DNA from: Geopsychrobacter electrodiphilus DSM 16401
Lineage (GTDB): Bacteria > Desulfobacterota > Desulfuromonadia > Desulfuromonadales > Geopsychrobacteraceae
DNA length: 64,000 nucleotides
Assembly (NCBI RefSeq): GCF_000384395.1
Contig: NZ_ARWE01000001.1
Span: forward strand, 3,260,501-3,324,500
Direction: 5' to 3'
Shown here piece by piece: positions 1 through 8,720 of the stretch. The notes under the pieces are model-generated. The model worked only from the letters and a program-made list of their open reading frames with translations. It was not told the DNA's origin and did no database searches. Position numbers and translations under genes: made by a program. How positions within the stretch are numbered: the stretch's first letter is position 1; every line of letters starts with the position of its first letter.

Positions 1-399
1 GATATTCTGGAGTACCACTACCGTTACGCCGAAACCTTACTCGGTCCCGAAACGCTGCCGGCTGCAGGCAAGATCACGGCGGGACAACGCTTGCACCTTG
101 CTGCGGGGGTTTGTCTGATTGAACTGCGTTGCGACATATTGGGCGCGCTTGAGACAGAAGCGATCGATTTAAAGCGCTGGGGGAAGCTGGTCGAACAGAC
201 TCCGACCCGGGGCCTGATGATTCGACGGGGAAATCAGGTTTTTACCGAAGTACTGACGGAAGAATTCGCCGAACTGCTGGGCCGCGCTCAGACAGCCAGA
301 ACCCGTCAGCAGCTGCTCGCCGGCCTGCCGACCGCAGCCGCCGAAGAGCTCTTGCCCTTTGCCTTACAGGAGGGGCTGCTGGTGGCTGCCCCTACTTGA
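1..399 (+). CDS. C-terminal part of an unrecognised protein (5' end outside window)
   Basis: The frame is open from the first base and ends with TGA at 397-399, giving about 132 residues of a longer protein. It starts mid-gene (DILEYHYRYAETLLG...), is mainly helical and soluble, and I see no catalytic motif, signal peptide or membrane segment. The last 8 bases overlap the end of the convergent receiver-PilZ-GAF gene. A TTG at 91 could be read as a start, but the codons upstream are equally gene-like, so truncation by the window edge is the simpler reading. Function unknown. Confidence 0.6.
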   Translation, partial: DILEYHYRYAETLLGPETLPAAGKITAGQRLHLAAGVCLIELRCDILGALETEAIDLKRWGKLVEQTPTRGLMIRRGNQVFTEVLTEEFAELLGRAQTARTRQQLLAGLPTAAAEELLPFALQEGLLVAAPT

Positions 400-1759
400 G
401 CAGCAGATCCATAAAGCCCTGATAGGTCTGACGCTTCCGCTCGGAACGGCCATAGAGGGTCGAAGAAAAGAGCGCCGTCGCAGCGTGATCACCCAGCATT
501 GAAAACAGTTGATAGTCGATGGAGGCGAGCTCTTCTTTCTGAATAAAGAGCCGGTAGATCGCCAGCAGTCCGAGCAACTCCCCTTGTATCATCAACGGAA
601 TTGCGACCAGGGGCGCCAAAGGATCGTCCGATCCCTGGCCGGCCATATCTGTGCCGAAGTAGTTTTCGCAGCGTTCGGCGACTCCGCCCAACAGACCTTC
701 ACCCACCTTTATTTCGGGGATTTGCTGATCATCCTCGAACCCTTCACCGGTTTCGAAGCTCAGAGTATTCTCCGCTTCATCATGGATGAACACAGCAAAT
801 TTTTCAGCACCGACAAAGTTGATCACAACCTCTTTGATAATTTCGAGCGTCTCTTTGCGATCAAGGGTCGAATGCAGTCGGGAGGAAGCAATATACAGAT
901 TGGTCAGATTGTTGTTGACGTCCTCGACCTGCACCAGCTGATTGGCGAATTCAAGGTTCTCCTCTTCGAGTTCACCGATGCGCCGCTGATTATCTTCCTG
1001 CTCTGAACGCATGCGGGCGCATTCTCGCTCGAGCGCCAGCATGCGTTGATGCAGGTTGACATCTCCGCCTGATCCCGCGCGGAGATTAACCATCCCCTGG
1101 CGGATCAGATTGTCGATATCCTTCTGATCCTTGGCATCAGGATTGACCAGATAGACACCGAGACCCTTCTCACCATCCTGTTCGATGCGCTTGACCTTAC
1201 CGAACAGGTCGAGGGTTTTCTCATCAGACAGTTTGATTGAGAGCTCAACCATGCTGTTTTCGGGCAAGAGAGTCTCAGTCTTAAGATAGACTCCGTTATG
1301 CGAGACATCCCGGGTTTTCAGCTGTTGTTCCTGGCCTGCCCCTTTAAGATTGACTGATAACTCAAGCGGCACCCGATCGACCGTGCGACGGTGAACCAGA
1401 CCCAGCAAGCGCTTGACCTTCTCGCGCAGCTCCTGCTTGTTCACCGGCTTGGTGATGTAATCATCACACCCGGAGAGAAGGCAGCGCTGAACCTCTTCAG
1501 GTTTTCCTGCAGCAGTCACCATGATGATCGGCAGATTCTGCCAGCGGGGGTTCTTGCGCAGCGTGGCACAGACCTCGTCACCGTCGATCCCCGGCATGTA
1601 GAAATCGAGCAACAGGATATCGGGTTCGACCCGCTCAATCCGCGCCAGCGTCTCCTCACCGGAGGACGCAGTCACCAGATCATACCCCAGCCCTTCAAGA
1701 TAGGAGCGCTCAAGTTCAAGGAACAGGTCGACATCATCAACCAGTAGGATTTTCGCCAT
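392..1759 (-). CDS. Response regulator with receiver, PilZ and GAF domains
   Basis: 455 residues. An N-terminal receiver domain (about 1-120) has the acidic pair D8/D9, phospho-acceptor D52 in LLLDFYMPG and the conserved Lys in YITKP. A PilZ domain follows (about 125-225), opening with RRTVDRVPLELSV and containing DVSHNGVYL, the family signature for cyclic-di-GMP binding. A coiled coil (about 232-290) leads to a C-terminal GAF domain (about 300-435). There is no DNA-binding or GGDEF/EAL output, so signalling is probably through protein contacts, combining phosphorylation, cyclic-di-GMP and a GAF ligand. Such mixed regulators are common in Geobacter relatives. It appears monocistronic and no cognate kinase is adjacent. 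Confidence 0.85.
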   Translation of the reverse strand: MAKILLVDDVDLFLELERSYLEGLGYDLVTASSGEETLARIERVEPDILLLDFYMPGIDGDEVCATLRKNPRWQNLPIIMVTAAGKPEEVQRCLLSGCDDYITKPVNKQELREKVKRLLGLVHRRTVDRVPLELSVNLKGAGQEQQLKTRDVSHNGVYLKTETLLPENSMVELSIKLSDEKTLDLFGKVKRIEQDGEKGLGVYLVNPDAKDQKDIDNLIRQGMVNLRAGSGGDVNLHQRMLALERECARMRSEQEDNQRRIGELEEENLEFANQLVQVEDVNNNLTNLYIASSRLHSTLDRKETLEIIKEVVINFVGAEKFAVFIHDEAENTLSFETGEGFEDDQQIPEIKVGEGLLGGVAERCENYFGTDMAGQGSDDPLAPLVAIPLMIQGELLGLLAIYRLFIQKEELASIDYQLFSMLGDHAATALFSSTLYGRSERKRQTYQGFMDLLLK

Positions 1760-1881
1760 GTCTGTTAACTTCCCCTGTTGTTGAGTTTAGCCATAGACAA
1801 TACCCCAGCGACGTCCAAAAGTAAACTGAGACTCATGCCTTGATGACCCCTTGACCTGAATCTTCAGCAGCCTCCCGGCAG

Positions 1882-1937
1882 CCTGTAAACAAGTAACGCC
1901 CCGTCTAGGGATAGACGGGGCGTTACTTGTTTACAGG
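1882..1937 (-). terminator. Perfect 26-bp hairpin with GGGA/TCCC loop
   Basis: Two 26-base arms (1882-1907 and 1912-1937) are perfectly complementary around a 4-base loop. The hairpin lies 14 bases after the stop of the leftward thioredoxin-like gene and before the start region of the leftward regulator. There is no long T tract, so it may act as a transcript 3'-end or RNA-stabilising structure rather than a classic intrinsic terminator. Confidence 0.7.
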
Positions 1938-1951
1938 TATGGATTGCAGAA

Positions 1952-2227
1952 CTATTCGACCTCGGCGACCTCTTTCAGGTAGCGGGGCCGCTCAGCCAGA
2001 AATTCGACAATCTCGTCGACATCCGGAATACGACCGGCTATGCGGAGCTGATCATCGATCAATAATGCGGGACCAACATAGATGCGATTATCGATAAGCT
2101 TGCGGGTGTCCTGAAACTGATGAACCTCAGCTTCAACCCCAAGTCTATCCAACGCCGCGCGTACATTGCTTACGGTCCCTTCACATCGACCATGATTGTC
2201 AGGTTTGCAGAGAATATCTATACGCAT
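1952..2227 (-). CDS. Small thioredoxin-fold protein
   Basis: 91 residues, beginning MRIDILCKPD. The beta-alpha-beta start, the Cys near residue 7 followed by a second Cys at residue 15, and the segment VGPALLIDDQLRIAGRIPDVDEI (a typical cis-Pro and C-terminal half of small thioredoxin-like proteins) suggest the thioredoxin_3/redox-active disulfide family. The usual CxxC is replaced by C-x7-C, so disulfide chemistry is uncertain. It follows clpB on the same strand after about 90 bases and is closed by the 26-bp hairpin, so it may be the last gene of the heat-shock transcript. Confidence 0.6.
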   Translation of the reverse strand: MRIDILCKPDNHGRCEGTVSNVRAALDRLGVEAEVHQFQDTRKLIDNRIYVGPALLIDDQLRIAGRIPDVDEIVEFLAERPRYLKEVAEVE

Positions 2228-2320
2228 GATGACCCCCTATGGGAAGACGAGCCCTTATTGATGACCATTTAAGTTTAATATACACTCCCTTTTGTGGAAA
2301 TCAAGCATAAAAATGCCTGC

Positions 2321-4933
2321 TTATTTTTCACTCACCACATCCACCTTCAACCTGCCGTCCACCACACCAACCAGCAGTCGACTGCCAGGCGACAACTCAG
2401 CGGTGATCATGCGGCGGGCCAGGAGCGTCTCAAGCTCTCTCTGGATATAACGTTTCAGGGGACGGGCGCCATAGAGAGGATCATAGGAAGCCTCAGCAAT
2501 CAGCTGCCTGGCCTCTTTGGTCAGCTCCAGGGTCAGACCGTGCTCCACCAGACGCTGAGCGAGCTGGGCGACAAGCAGATCGGTAATTTGCAGAATCTCC
2601 TCGCGCCGCAACGGCAGGAAAATCAGGGTGTCATCAATCCGGTTTAAAAACTCCGGCCGGAAGTGCAGATGCAACTCCCCCTCAATCGCCTCACGTGTGG
2701 CCTCCGCAAGGGAGCCATCGGCGCCGATCTCTTCAAGCAGGCGCTGCGAGCCAATATTCGAGGTCATGATAATCACGGTCTGCTTAAAATTAACCGTCCG
2801 TCCCTGGGCGTCAGTCACCCGGCCATCATCCAGAATCTGCAGCAGCAGATTGAAAACTTCGGGATGTGCTTTTTCAATCTCATCAAACAGGATTACCGCG
2901 TAGGGCTTACGCCGCACTGCTTCCGTCAACTGGCCCCCTTCCTCGTAACCGACGTAGCCGGGAGGTGCGCCGATCAGGCGGCTGACCGCATGTTTCTCCA
3001 TATATTCCGACATGTCGATCCGGACCAGATTCTCTTCACTGTCAAACAGCGCTTCGGCGAGCGCCTTGCCCAATTCCGTCTTGCCGACCCCGGTCGGGCC
3101 CAAAAACAGGAAGGAACCGATCGGACGGCGCGGGTCCTTGATCCCGGCGCGGGCGCGGATGATCGCATCGGTCACGCGCTGGACCGCTTCATCCTGGCCG
3201 ACCACACGCTGATGAAGCTGCTGGTCGAGTCGACCGAGCTTCTCTTTATCGCTCAGGATCATGCGGGCCACCGGAATGCCAGTCCACTGGGCGACGATCT
3301 GGGCGATCTCCTCTTCGGTCACCTCTTCACGTAACAAACGCCCCGCCTGTTCTTCGGTTGCAGGGTGCTCTTCCCGTGCCTTGAGCTGCCGTTCGAGATC
3401 GGGCAAGCGACCATGCTTGAGCTCTGCAGCCCGTTGCAGATCATAATTGCGTTCGGCCTCTTCCAGTTCAAGGCGCGCCTGTTCGATCGCTTCGCGCAGT
3501 TGCTGACTCTGCTCCAGCCCCCCCTTCTCCTGTTGCCAGCGGGCCGAGAGTAAAGACTCCTGCTCTTTCAGATCTGCCAGTTCACGACGCAAGACAGCCA
3601 GACGCTCCTTACTGGCGGCGGCTTTTTCGCCCTTTAAGGCTGCCTCCTCAATCTCAAGCTGGCGCACTCGGCGGGAAATCGCATCCAGCTCGGATGGCAT
3701 CGAATCAATCTCGGTGCGAATCCGGGCACAGGCCTCGTCCACCAGGTCGATCGCCTTGTCCGGTAAAAATCGATCACTGATATAGCGTTCACTCAACTGC
3801 GCGGCAGCGACCAGGGCGTTGTCCTGAATCCGCACCCCGTGAAAGAGCTCATAGCGCTCCTTCAACCCGCGTAAAATACTGATACTGTCCTCAACCGTCG
3901 GCTGTTCAACCATGACCGGCTGAAACCGACGTTCAAGAGCGGCATCTTTCTCAATATATTTGCGATATTCATCCAGGGTCGTCGCACCGATACAGTGCAA
4001 CTCCCCACGCGCCAGCATTGGCTTGAGCATGTTGCCGGCGTCCATCGCACCTTCAGTCTTGCCAGCTCCGACAATGGTGTGCAGTTCATCAATAAAGAGC
4101 AGAATCCGCCCGTTACTCTCGCGAATCTCCTTGAGCACAGCCTTGAGCCGCTCTTCAAATTCACCACGAAACTTGGCTCCGGCGACCAGCGCCCCCAGGT
4201 CGAGGGAGAAGATCGTTTTATTTTTGAGCCCCTCGGGGACGTCCCCTTTGACGATCCGTTGTGCCAGTCCTTCGGCGATCGCGGTCTTGCCGACTCCTGG
4301 CTCACCGATCAGGACAGGGTTATTTTTAGTTTTGCGCGACAGGATGCGGATGGTGCGACGGATCTCTTCATCACGACCGATGACCGGATCAACATTCCCC
4401 GCCTTTACCGCTTCAACCAGATCACGACCATACTTCTGCAGCGCCTCGTAAGACGCCTCGGGATCAGCGCTTTCAACGCGCTGGTGCCCTCGAACCTTGG
4501 ACAGAGCTTCAAGCACCCTGGAATGATCGACCTTATTCTGGTGAAACCAGCGTTGCGCCGGAGAATCGTTGCTGGCAGACACCGCGGCCAACAACAGATG
4601 CTCCACACTGACATAGCTGTCCTTCAGGGTCGCAGCTTCTTTCTCCGCCTGGATGAGCAGCTGCTGCAAACCCCGGTTGGCGTAGGCCTGCCCAGCGGCA
4701 GCGCCCGGCCCGGATACCCGCGCCTGCTGCGCCAGGTGTCTTTCGAGGAGAACGCGAAGTTCATCAGGATTCACATTCAGCGACTGAAGAAGACGCGGCA
4801 CCAGCCCTTCCGGCTGCAACAGGGCCACCAGCAGATGCTCCTGCGTCGTATCAGCATGGCCGTATTCAACCGCCATATTCTGGGCTGACTGCAATGCTTC
4901 CTGGCTTTTAATCGTGAGTCGATCAAGCTTCAT
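2321..4933 (-). CDS. clpB: ATP-dependent disaggregase ClpB
   Basis: 870 residues, the normal ClpB length. The N-terminal Clp_N repeats (about 1-145) are followed by AAA+ domain 1 with Walker [14 protein letters not shown], the long coiled-coil middle domain (about 410-520, Glu/Arg/Leu rich), and AAA+ domain 2 with Walker [17 protein letters not shown] and [24 protein letters not shown]. The presence of the middle domain and the lack of the IGF/ClpP loop separate ClpB from ClpA/ClpX. ClpB threads aggregated cytoplasmic proteins with DnaK. It lies 63 bases downstream of two Hsp20 genes on the same strand, so a heat-shock operon is likely. Start supported by position relative to the Clp_N domain. 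Confidence 0.97.
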   Translation of the reverse strand: MKLDRLTIKSQEALQSAQNMAVEYGHADTTQEHLLVALLQPEGLVPRLLQSLNVNPDELRVLLERHLAQQARVSGPGAAAGQAYANRGLQQLLIQAEKEAATLKDSYVSVEHLLLAAVSASNDSPAQRWFHQNKVDHSRVLEALSKVRGHQRVESADPEASYEALQKYGRDLVEAVKAGNVDPVIGRDEEIRRTIRILSRKTKNNPVLIGEPGVGKTAIAEGLAQRIVKGDVPEGLKNKTIFSLDLGALVAGAKFRGEFEERLKAVLKEIRESNGRILLFIDELHTIVGAGKTEGAMDAGNMLKPMLARGELHCIGATTLDEYRKYIEKDAALERRFQPVMVEQPTVEDSISILRGLKERYELFHGVRIQDNALVAAAQLSERYISDRFLPDKAIDLVDEACARIRTEIDSMPSELDAISRRVRQLEIEEAALKGEKAAASKERLAVLRRELADLKEQESLLSARWQQEKGGLEQSQQLREAIEQARLELEEAERNYDLQRAAELKHGRLPDLERQLKAREEHPATEEQAGRLLREEVTEEEIAQIVAQWTGIPVARMILSDKEKLGRLDQQLHQRVVGQDEAVQRVTDAIIRARAGIKDPRRPIGSFLFLGPTGVGKTELGKALAEALFDSEENLVRIDMSEYMEKHAVSRLIGAPPGYVGYEEGGQLTEAVRRKPYAVILFDEIEKAHPEVFNLLLQILDDGRVTDAQGRTVNFKQTVIIMTSNIGSQRLLEEIGADGSLAEATREAIEGELHLHFRPEFLNRIDDTLIFLPLRREEILQITDLLVAQLAQRLVEHGLTLELTKEARQLIAEASYDPLYGARPLKRYIQRELETLLARRMITAELSPGSRLLVGVVDGRLKVDVVSEK

Positions 4934-4996
4934 CGTTTTTCCTCGACGTTAGAAAGAAGCAGGGGGAGGAACAGCCTCCCCCCAAAATGGACAATC

Positions 4997-5383
4997 TCAA
5001 TGGACGGTTTTTACCTCAATGCGCTTCGGCAAGGCCGTGGCCGCCTTTGACATTTTCAAGGTCAGGACACCGTTTGCGAGCTGAGCATCAACCTTGTTCA
5101 GATCGATATGTTCCGGCAAACGGAACTGGCGATAATAGCCGGAGGGTGAAAACTCCTGAAAGAGTCGGTCTCCCTGCTGCTCGATCCGGGCCTGAGCCTC
5201 GATGGAGAGGATCCCCTGATCAATATTAATCTGTAACTTATCAGAGGTGACACCAGGCATATCGGCCACCAGCGTCAAGCCGCCATCCAGCTCGTAGATA
5301 TCGACCGCCGGAGTCACGTAATTCTGGCGTAATTCAAGTTTAGCATCTTTGGTTTCGGATGAGACAATGCTCTTGTCACTCAT
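4997..5383 (-). CDS. Small heat-shock protein, Hsp20/alpha-crystallin family
   Basis: 128 residues. The alpha-crystallin domain spans about 24-120 (DIYELDGGLTLVADMPGVTSDKLQINIDQGILSI), ends with the NGVLTLKMSK element (family pattern G-x-L), and has a short C-terminal tail with an I-x-V-like IEV motif. AAGGAG lies at the right distance upstream of ATG 5383. It is an ATP-independent holdase and is placed between another Hsp20 gene (40 bases upstream) and clpB, a logical hold-and-disaggregate pairing. Confidence 0.93.
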   Translation of the reverse strand: MSDKSIVSSETKDAKLELRQNYVTPAVDIYELDGGLTLVADMPGVTSDKLQINIDQGILSIEAQARIEQQGDRLFQEFSPSGYYRQFRLPEHIDLNKVDAQLANGVLTLKMSKAATALPKRIEVKTVH

Positions 5384-5423
5384 TTTAATTCTCCTTTATA
5401 TTCGGTGAAAGCTGTCTGTTCGT

Positions 5424-5873
5424 TTAGTTTCCGGCCTTAATTGAGATCCGCTTCGGTTTTGCAGATTCGGCCTTGGGCAAGATCACACGCAAGACGCCAT
5501 CCACATATTCAGCGCCGATCTTGTCATTATCGACATCCAGCGGAAGTTCAAGGGTACGGACAAATTTGCCGTGGCCGCGTTCCTGACGCTGCCAATGCGC
5601 ACCCTCAAGTTTTTCAACCAGCCGTTCGCCGCTTATACTCAGGGTACTCCCGGTCAGGCTAATATCAAGCGACTTGGCGTCAACCCCCGGGATTAAGGCT
5701 GCCAGATAAAAACTGTTCGCATCCTCACTCAGATTGAGCCGCGGAAAACGGCGGGTCCCGATCCCGGGTAAAAAGGCGCTGTGCTCCTCATTCTCCAGAG
5801 GCAGCCCGCCAAAGATTGTATCCATTTCGCGGCGCAGGTTATCCATCTCTCTAAACAGATTCCAGTTCATCAT
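5424..5873 (-). CDS. Small heat-shock protein, Hsp20 family
   Basis: 149 residues starting MMNWNLFREMDNLRREMD, the classical class-A bacterial Hsp20 N terminus. The alpha-crystallin domain (about 45-140) contains FPRLNLSEDANSFYLAALIPGVDAKSLDISLTGSTLSISGER and ends DGVLRVILPKAESAKPKRISIK with the C-terminal I-x-I anchor. The frame is open 24 codons further upstream, but AAAGGAGGAACAAATT directly before the ATG pair at 5873 fixes the start. First gene of the hsp20-hsp20-clpB unit. Confidence 0.93.
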   Translation of the reverse strand: MMNWNLFREMDNLRREMDTIFGGLPLENEEHSAFLPGIGTRRFPRLNLSEDANSFYLAALIPGVDAKSLDISLTGSTLSISGERLVEKLEGAHWQRQERGHGKFVRTLELPLDVDNDKIGAEYVDGVLRVILPKAESAKPKRISIKAGN

Positions 5874-6017
5874 AATTTGTTCCTCCTTTGTTGGTTTAAC
5901 CACCGCGGTGGCCTGTTGATGATACCAATAGATATCAAGGGTCATACCAACCAGGGGAAAAATAAAAAACTCTGTTATTTCAATATGTTAAATATTTAGG
6001 TTTTCGACTTAATCAGG

Positions 6018-6077
6018 CCTGCGACGTCGCAACTGTTGCAAGGAGACGAGCCCCTGCAACAGCTGCGACGTCGCAGG
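6018..6077. repeat. Long hairpin with 23-base arms containing GCGACGTCGC palindromes
   Basis: Arms at 6018-6040 and 6055-6077 are complementary with one mismatch that can be a G-U pair; the loop is 14 bases. Each arm holds the self-palindrome GCGACGTCGC. It lies between the hsp20 promoter region and the end of the sigma-54 activator gene, next to the short palindromic element at 6091. It may be a terminator or an unrelated palindromic repeat. Confidence 0.6.
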
Positions 6078-6090
6078 GGAAAGTTACTTA

Positions 6091-6147
6091 GGAGGCTGTC
6101 GGACTATCCATGAACTGGCTGCAAATCCGTATAATCCGACAGTCTCC
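6091..6147 (-). repeat. Short (internally deleted) copy of the stop-codon-associated palindromic element
   Basis: 57 bases with inverted ends (left GGAGGCTGTCGGA, right TCCGACAGTCTCC) flanked on both sides by TA (6089-6090, 6148-6149). Read on the minus strand it matches both ends of the 8501-8663 copy (GGAGACTGTC near the start, GGATTTGCAGC near the end) but lacks the middle of about 105 bases. Its first base supplies the G of the TAG stop of the sigma-54 activator gene. Confidence 0.75.
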
Positions 6148-7544
6148 TAGGAGAGGTCTTGGCGGGAAAGTCCCAGACGGGACAGATGACGATAGAAGGT
6201 CGCACGATGAATGCCGAGCAACCGGGCAGCCGCGGCAATATTCCCTTCGGCCTGCAAAAAAGCCTGGCGCAACCGGGTTTGGTCAAGGGCGGGGGAAATC
6301 TCAGGCAGAAGATCAATATCGATGACCCTGTGCTTTTCGGGGTGAGACGCGACAGGAACCAGCGCGGTCGAAGGTCTTAATGACGCTTGCAGGCCGCCGG
6401 GCTGAAAAGCCTGACGTTCACGTACCCATTCTGCCAGCGCGCGGCCACCGATGGCAGGCGCCTGAGTTTCAATCACCAGACGCTCAATGAGATTGCGCAA
6501 TTCACGGATATTTCCGGGCCACATATATGCCTTGAGGATCGACATCGCCTCGGGGGTAAAACGTTCGATCTGCTTCTGATAGCGCCGATTGAACTGGTGC
6601 AGAAAATGGTTCGCCAGAAGCAGGATATCCTCATCGCGCTCACGCAAGGGAGGAACGTGAATCCGCAACACCGCCAGACGATGATAAAGATCGGCACGAA
6701 AGCGGCCGTCGCTGACCGCCTGCTCGAGGGCGACATGGGTCGCCGCCACGACCCGCACGTCAACCGTATGAATCCGTTCGCTCCCCACCGGCTGCAGCTG
6801 GCCCTCTTCAAGCACCCGCAGCAGTTTACTCTGGGTATGCAGCGGCATGTCGCCGATTTCATCGAGAAACAGGGTGCCGCCATCGGCCTGCTCAAAATAG
6901 CCGCGGTGCGCTCTTAACGCTCCGGTAAAGGCCCCCTTTTCATGCCCGAAGAGTTCCGATTCGAGTAACTGTTCACTGATGGCGCTGCAGTTGATTGAGG
7001 CGAAGGGACCCTGCTGCCGCGCACTCTGACGATGCAGGGCGTTGGCGACCAGCTCTTTGCCGCAGCCGGTTTCACCGGTAATCACAACCGTCGCTTCGGT
7101 TTCAGCATACAGCTCGATCTTACGGAAAACCTCGCGTATCGCCGCACTCGAACCGATCAGGCCGGCGTAACCTGACTCTTGTTGGCTGGAGAGACTCTCC
7201 GTCCGCAGATGGACCTGCACCTGTCGACCGCGATAGTCCTGCGCAAGACCGGAATCGTAAAAGTCGGCTAAAAATGCCGGCTGTCCCGGCAGCAGGCGCA
7301 ACTTGACCCCGGTTAAATTATGGCCGTTTAAGATTACTTCATCTAACAGTGGGGGGAACAAAGGAGAACTTTTGGGGAAAACCTGTTCAACAAAACGGCC
7401 GGACAATGACTCCGGGCTCGCTTCGCAAAAAGTGGAGAGGCGGGTCGAAATCTCCCGGATCTGCCAGAACCCGTTATTTTTCTGGAGCAGCAGATCAGGA
7501 ATGCGCGCAGGAAGATTCGACTGTAGAGATCCGGATCGATTCAT
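6147..7544 (-). CDS. Sigma-54-dependent transcriptional activator (bEBP)
   Basis: 465 residues. The N-terminal sensory part (about 1-130) resembles a PAS-like domain and is not a receiver. The AAA+ domain carries Walker A GETGCGKELVANALH, the sigma-54 contact loop ELFGHEKGAFTGAL with intact GAFTGA, and Walker B GGTLFLDEIGDM. The C-terminal Fis-type helix-turn-helix is LRQAFLQAEGNIAAAARLLGIHRATFYRHLSRLGL. It therefore activates sigma-54 promoters in response to an unknown internal signal. A PilZ gene ends 15 bases upstream on the same strand. The stop codon TAG lies at the edge of a palindromic repeat. Confidence 0.93.
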   Translation of the reverse strand: MNRSGSLQSNLPARIPDLLLQKNNGFWQIREISTRLSTFCEASPESLSGRFVEQVFPKSSPLFPPLLDEVILNGHNLTGVKLRLLPGQPAFLADFYDSGLAQDYRGRQVQVHLRTESLSSQQESGYAGLIGSSAAIREVFRKIELYAETEATVVITGETGCGKELVANALHRQSARQQGPFASINCSAISEQLLESELFGHEKGAFTGALRAHRGYFEQADGGTLFLDEIGDMPLHTQSKLLRVLEEGQLQPVGSERIHTVDVRVVAATHVALEQAVSDGRFRADLYHRLAVLRIHVPPLRERDEDILLLANHFLHQFNRRYQKQIERFTPEAMSILKAYMWPGNIRELRNLIERLVIETQAPAIGGRALAEWVRERQAFQPGGLQASLRPSTALVPVASHPEKHRVIDIDLLPEISPALDQTRLRQAFLQAEGNIAAAARLLGIHRATFYRHLSRLGLSRQDLS

Positions 7545-7559
7545 AGTGGATGAAGGATA

Positions 7560-7895
7560 TCACCGATGCAGGCTCTCGACAAATTCCTGATAAGCCTCTT
7601 TCCCGGAGATATAGTCGACAATCCGGACTCCCATCCCTCCCTTGTTGACCAGACGCAGCATATTGGGTGGAACCCTTTTGGCCCAACAAATCCGGCCCGA
7701 GCAGAGCACCGGCGTTTCATCAGGCAGGGTTATTTCGAGCTGCAATAACGTACCTGGCTTTTCTGGCATGACCGTTTTAATGAAAAGCCCCACAAACGAG
7801 AGGTCATCGGTAAAGGCCATTTTTTGTGGCGTTTCAATGCCAAAACGAACCCTGACTCGTTTGCGTCTCCGCGCGATATCTCTTTTTTCTGCCAC
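7560..7895 (-). CDS. PilZ-domain protein
   Basis: 111 residues from GTG 7895, which is preceded by GGAGG at 8 bases; the frame stays open another 66 codons upstream, but that extension looks non-coding. The protein opens RRRKRVRVRFGIE, an RxxxR motif, followed by DLSFVGLFIKT (family pattern DxSxxG), the two halves of the cyclic-di-GMP binding site, and then a six-stranded barrel typical of stand-alone PilZ proteins. It is probably cotranscribed with the sigma-54 activator gene that follows, which suggests a cyclic-di-GMP-responsive regulatory pair. Confidence 0.8.
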   Translation of the reverse strand: MAEKRDIARRRKRVRVRFGIETPQKMAFTDDLSFVGLFIKTVMPEKPGTLLQLEITLPDETPVLCSGRICWAKRVPPNMLRLVNKGGMGVRIVDYISGKEAYQEFVESLHR

Positions 7896-8050
7896 AACAT
7901 ATCCCTCCACCGATAGATTGAATAAAAAATATGCCACCATAATGGGAGCGGGCCAAAACATCAAGCTCTTTGCCGGGATATGACCGAAATATGGCGCGAA
8001 ATGGGGGCAAGACGGAGCATTTAGATCCTGAATGACTGTGCAGCCTGCCC

Positions 8051-8064
8051 GGTGTAAAGATTGC
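8051..8064 (+). promoter_or_regulatory. Possible sigma-54 (-24/-12) promoter before the triheme cytochrome
   Basis: GGTGTAAAGATTGC has the invariant GG-N10-GC spacing of sigma-54 promoters and a good TTGC -12 element, but the -24 box (GGTGT rather than GGCAC) is imperfect. It lies about 120 bases upstream of the cytochrome start, in the 291-base divergent gap between the PilZ gene and the cytochrome (7896-8186), with the sigma-54 activator gene close by. No other clear signal was seen in this gap. Confidence 0.3.
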
Positions 8065-8186
8065 GTAATCAGTTCACGTTTTATTGACGACATCCTGATG
8101 ATCGGCTACTCTTTCGGATGAAAGCACCCCCAGGTGGGAGTGCGGGCCCGTTTCCATTTGCACTTGAAACAAGAAAGGATCCACAA

Positions 8187-8501
8187 ATGAAAAAGGTTAT
8201 TCTGTTGATTGTTGCTGGTCTGTTTTTTATGTCCGGAGCGGCAATCGCTGTCCCGTCAGGAAAAACCCTTGAGTTTACCAAGAGCCCGATGGGCAAAGTG
8301 ACCTTCTCCGGCACAGAACACGCCGAAGCCGGGATTAAATGCAAAGAATGCCACAATCCTGAGATGTTCCCCAAGATGAAGCAAGGGACCGTCAAAATCA
8401 CCATGTCTAAAATCTACGCCGGTGAACTCTGTGGCAAATGTCACAACGGTAAACGCGCCTTTGAAGCCAAGAAAAACTGTGCCCGCTGCCATAAGCACTA
8501 G
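8187..8501 (+). CDS. Periplasmic triheme c7-type cytochrome
   Basis: 104 residues from ATG 8187 (AAGAAAGGAT upstream). A signal peptide MKKVILLIVAGLFFMSGAAIA precedes the mature protein, which has three CxxCH haem motifs: CKECH, CGKCH and CARCH. The pattern F..TEHAEAGIKCKECH...M..GELCGKCHNGKRAF...CARCH fits the triheme c7/nanowire-repeat domain known from Geobacter periplasmic cytochromes, which carry electrons between inner-membrane quinol oxidation and outer-surface acceptors. It is monocistronic. Its TAG stop is immediately joined to a palindromic element and then a strong bidirectional terminator. Confidence 0.92.
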   Translation: MKKVILLIVAGLFFMSGAAIAVPSGKTLEFTKSPMGKVTFSGTEHAEAGIKCKECHNPEMFPKMKQGTVKITMSKIYAGELCGKCHNGKRAFEAKKNCARCHKH

Positions 8502-8663
8502 GAGACTGTCTGGCTATACGGACTGCAGTGAAAATTCGGAGGTTTGAGAACAGTTTTTAGCTCGTTTGCAGGCTCATAGCCATAGCTATGGGTCAAAAAG
8601 GAGCTGAAAAATGGGCCAGACAAACGGATTTGCAGCAAGGTCATGGTTAGTCAGACAGACTCC
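8501..8663 (+). repeat. Full-length copy of the stop-codon-associated palindromic element
   Basis: 163 bases. Ends GGAGACTGTCTG / CAGACAGACTCC are inverted repeats. Internal segments (TTTGAGAACAG, GGCTCATAGCC, ATGGGCCA, TTTGCAGC) are shared in the same order with the copy at 63691. The interior folds on itself (TTTTTAGCTC with GAGCTGAAAAA; CATAGC with GCTATG). Left flank TA belongs to the cytochrome stop TAG; the right flank is CA, one change from TA. No coding frame. Confidence 0.8.
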
Positions 8664-8679
8664 CAAGCCAAACAGCTTC

Positions 8680-8720
8680 AAAAAAAGCCGCATCAGTTCA
8701 AGCTGATGCGGCTTTTTTTA
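8680..8720. terminator. Bidirectional intrinsic terminator
   Basis: The 11-bp stem AGCCGCATCAG / CTGATGCGGCT (8686-8696, 8703-8713) is flanked by A7 on the left and T7 on the right, so it terminates both the cytochrome transcript and the leftward kinase transcript. The kinase gene's last codons and TGA lie inside the hairpin. Confidence 0.88.
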
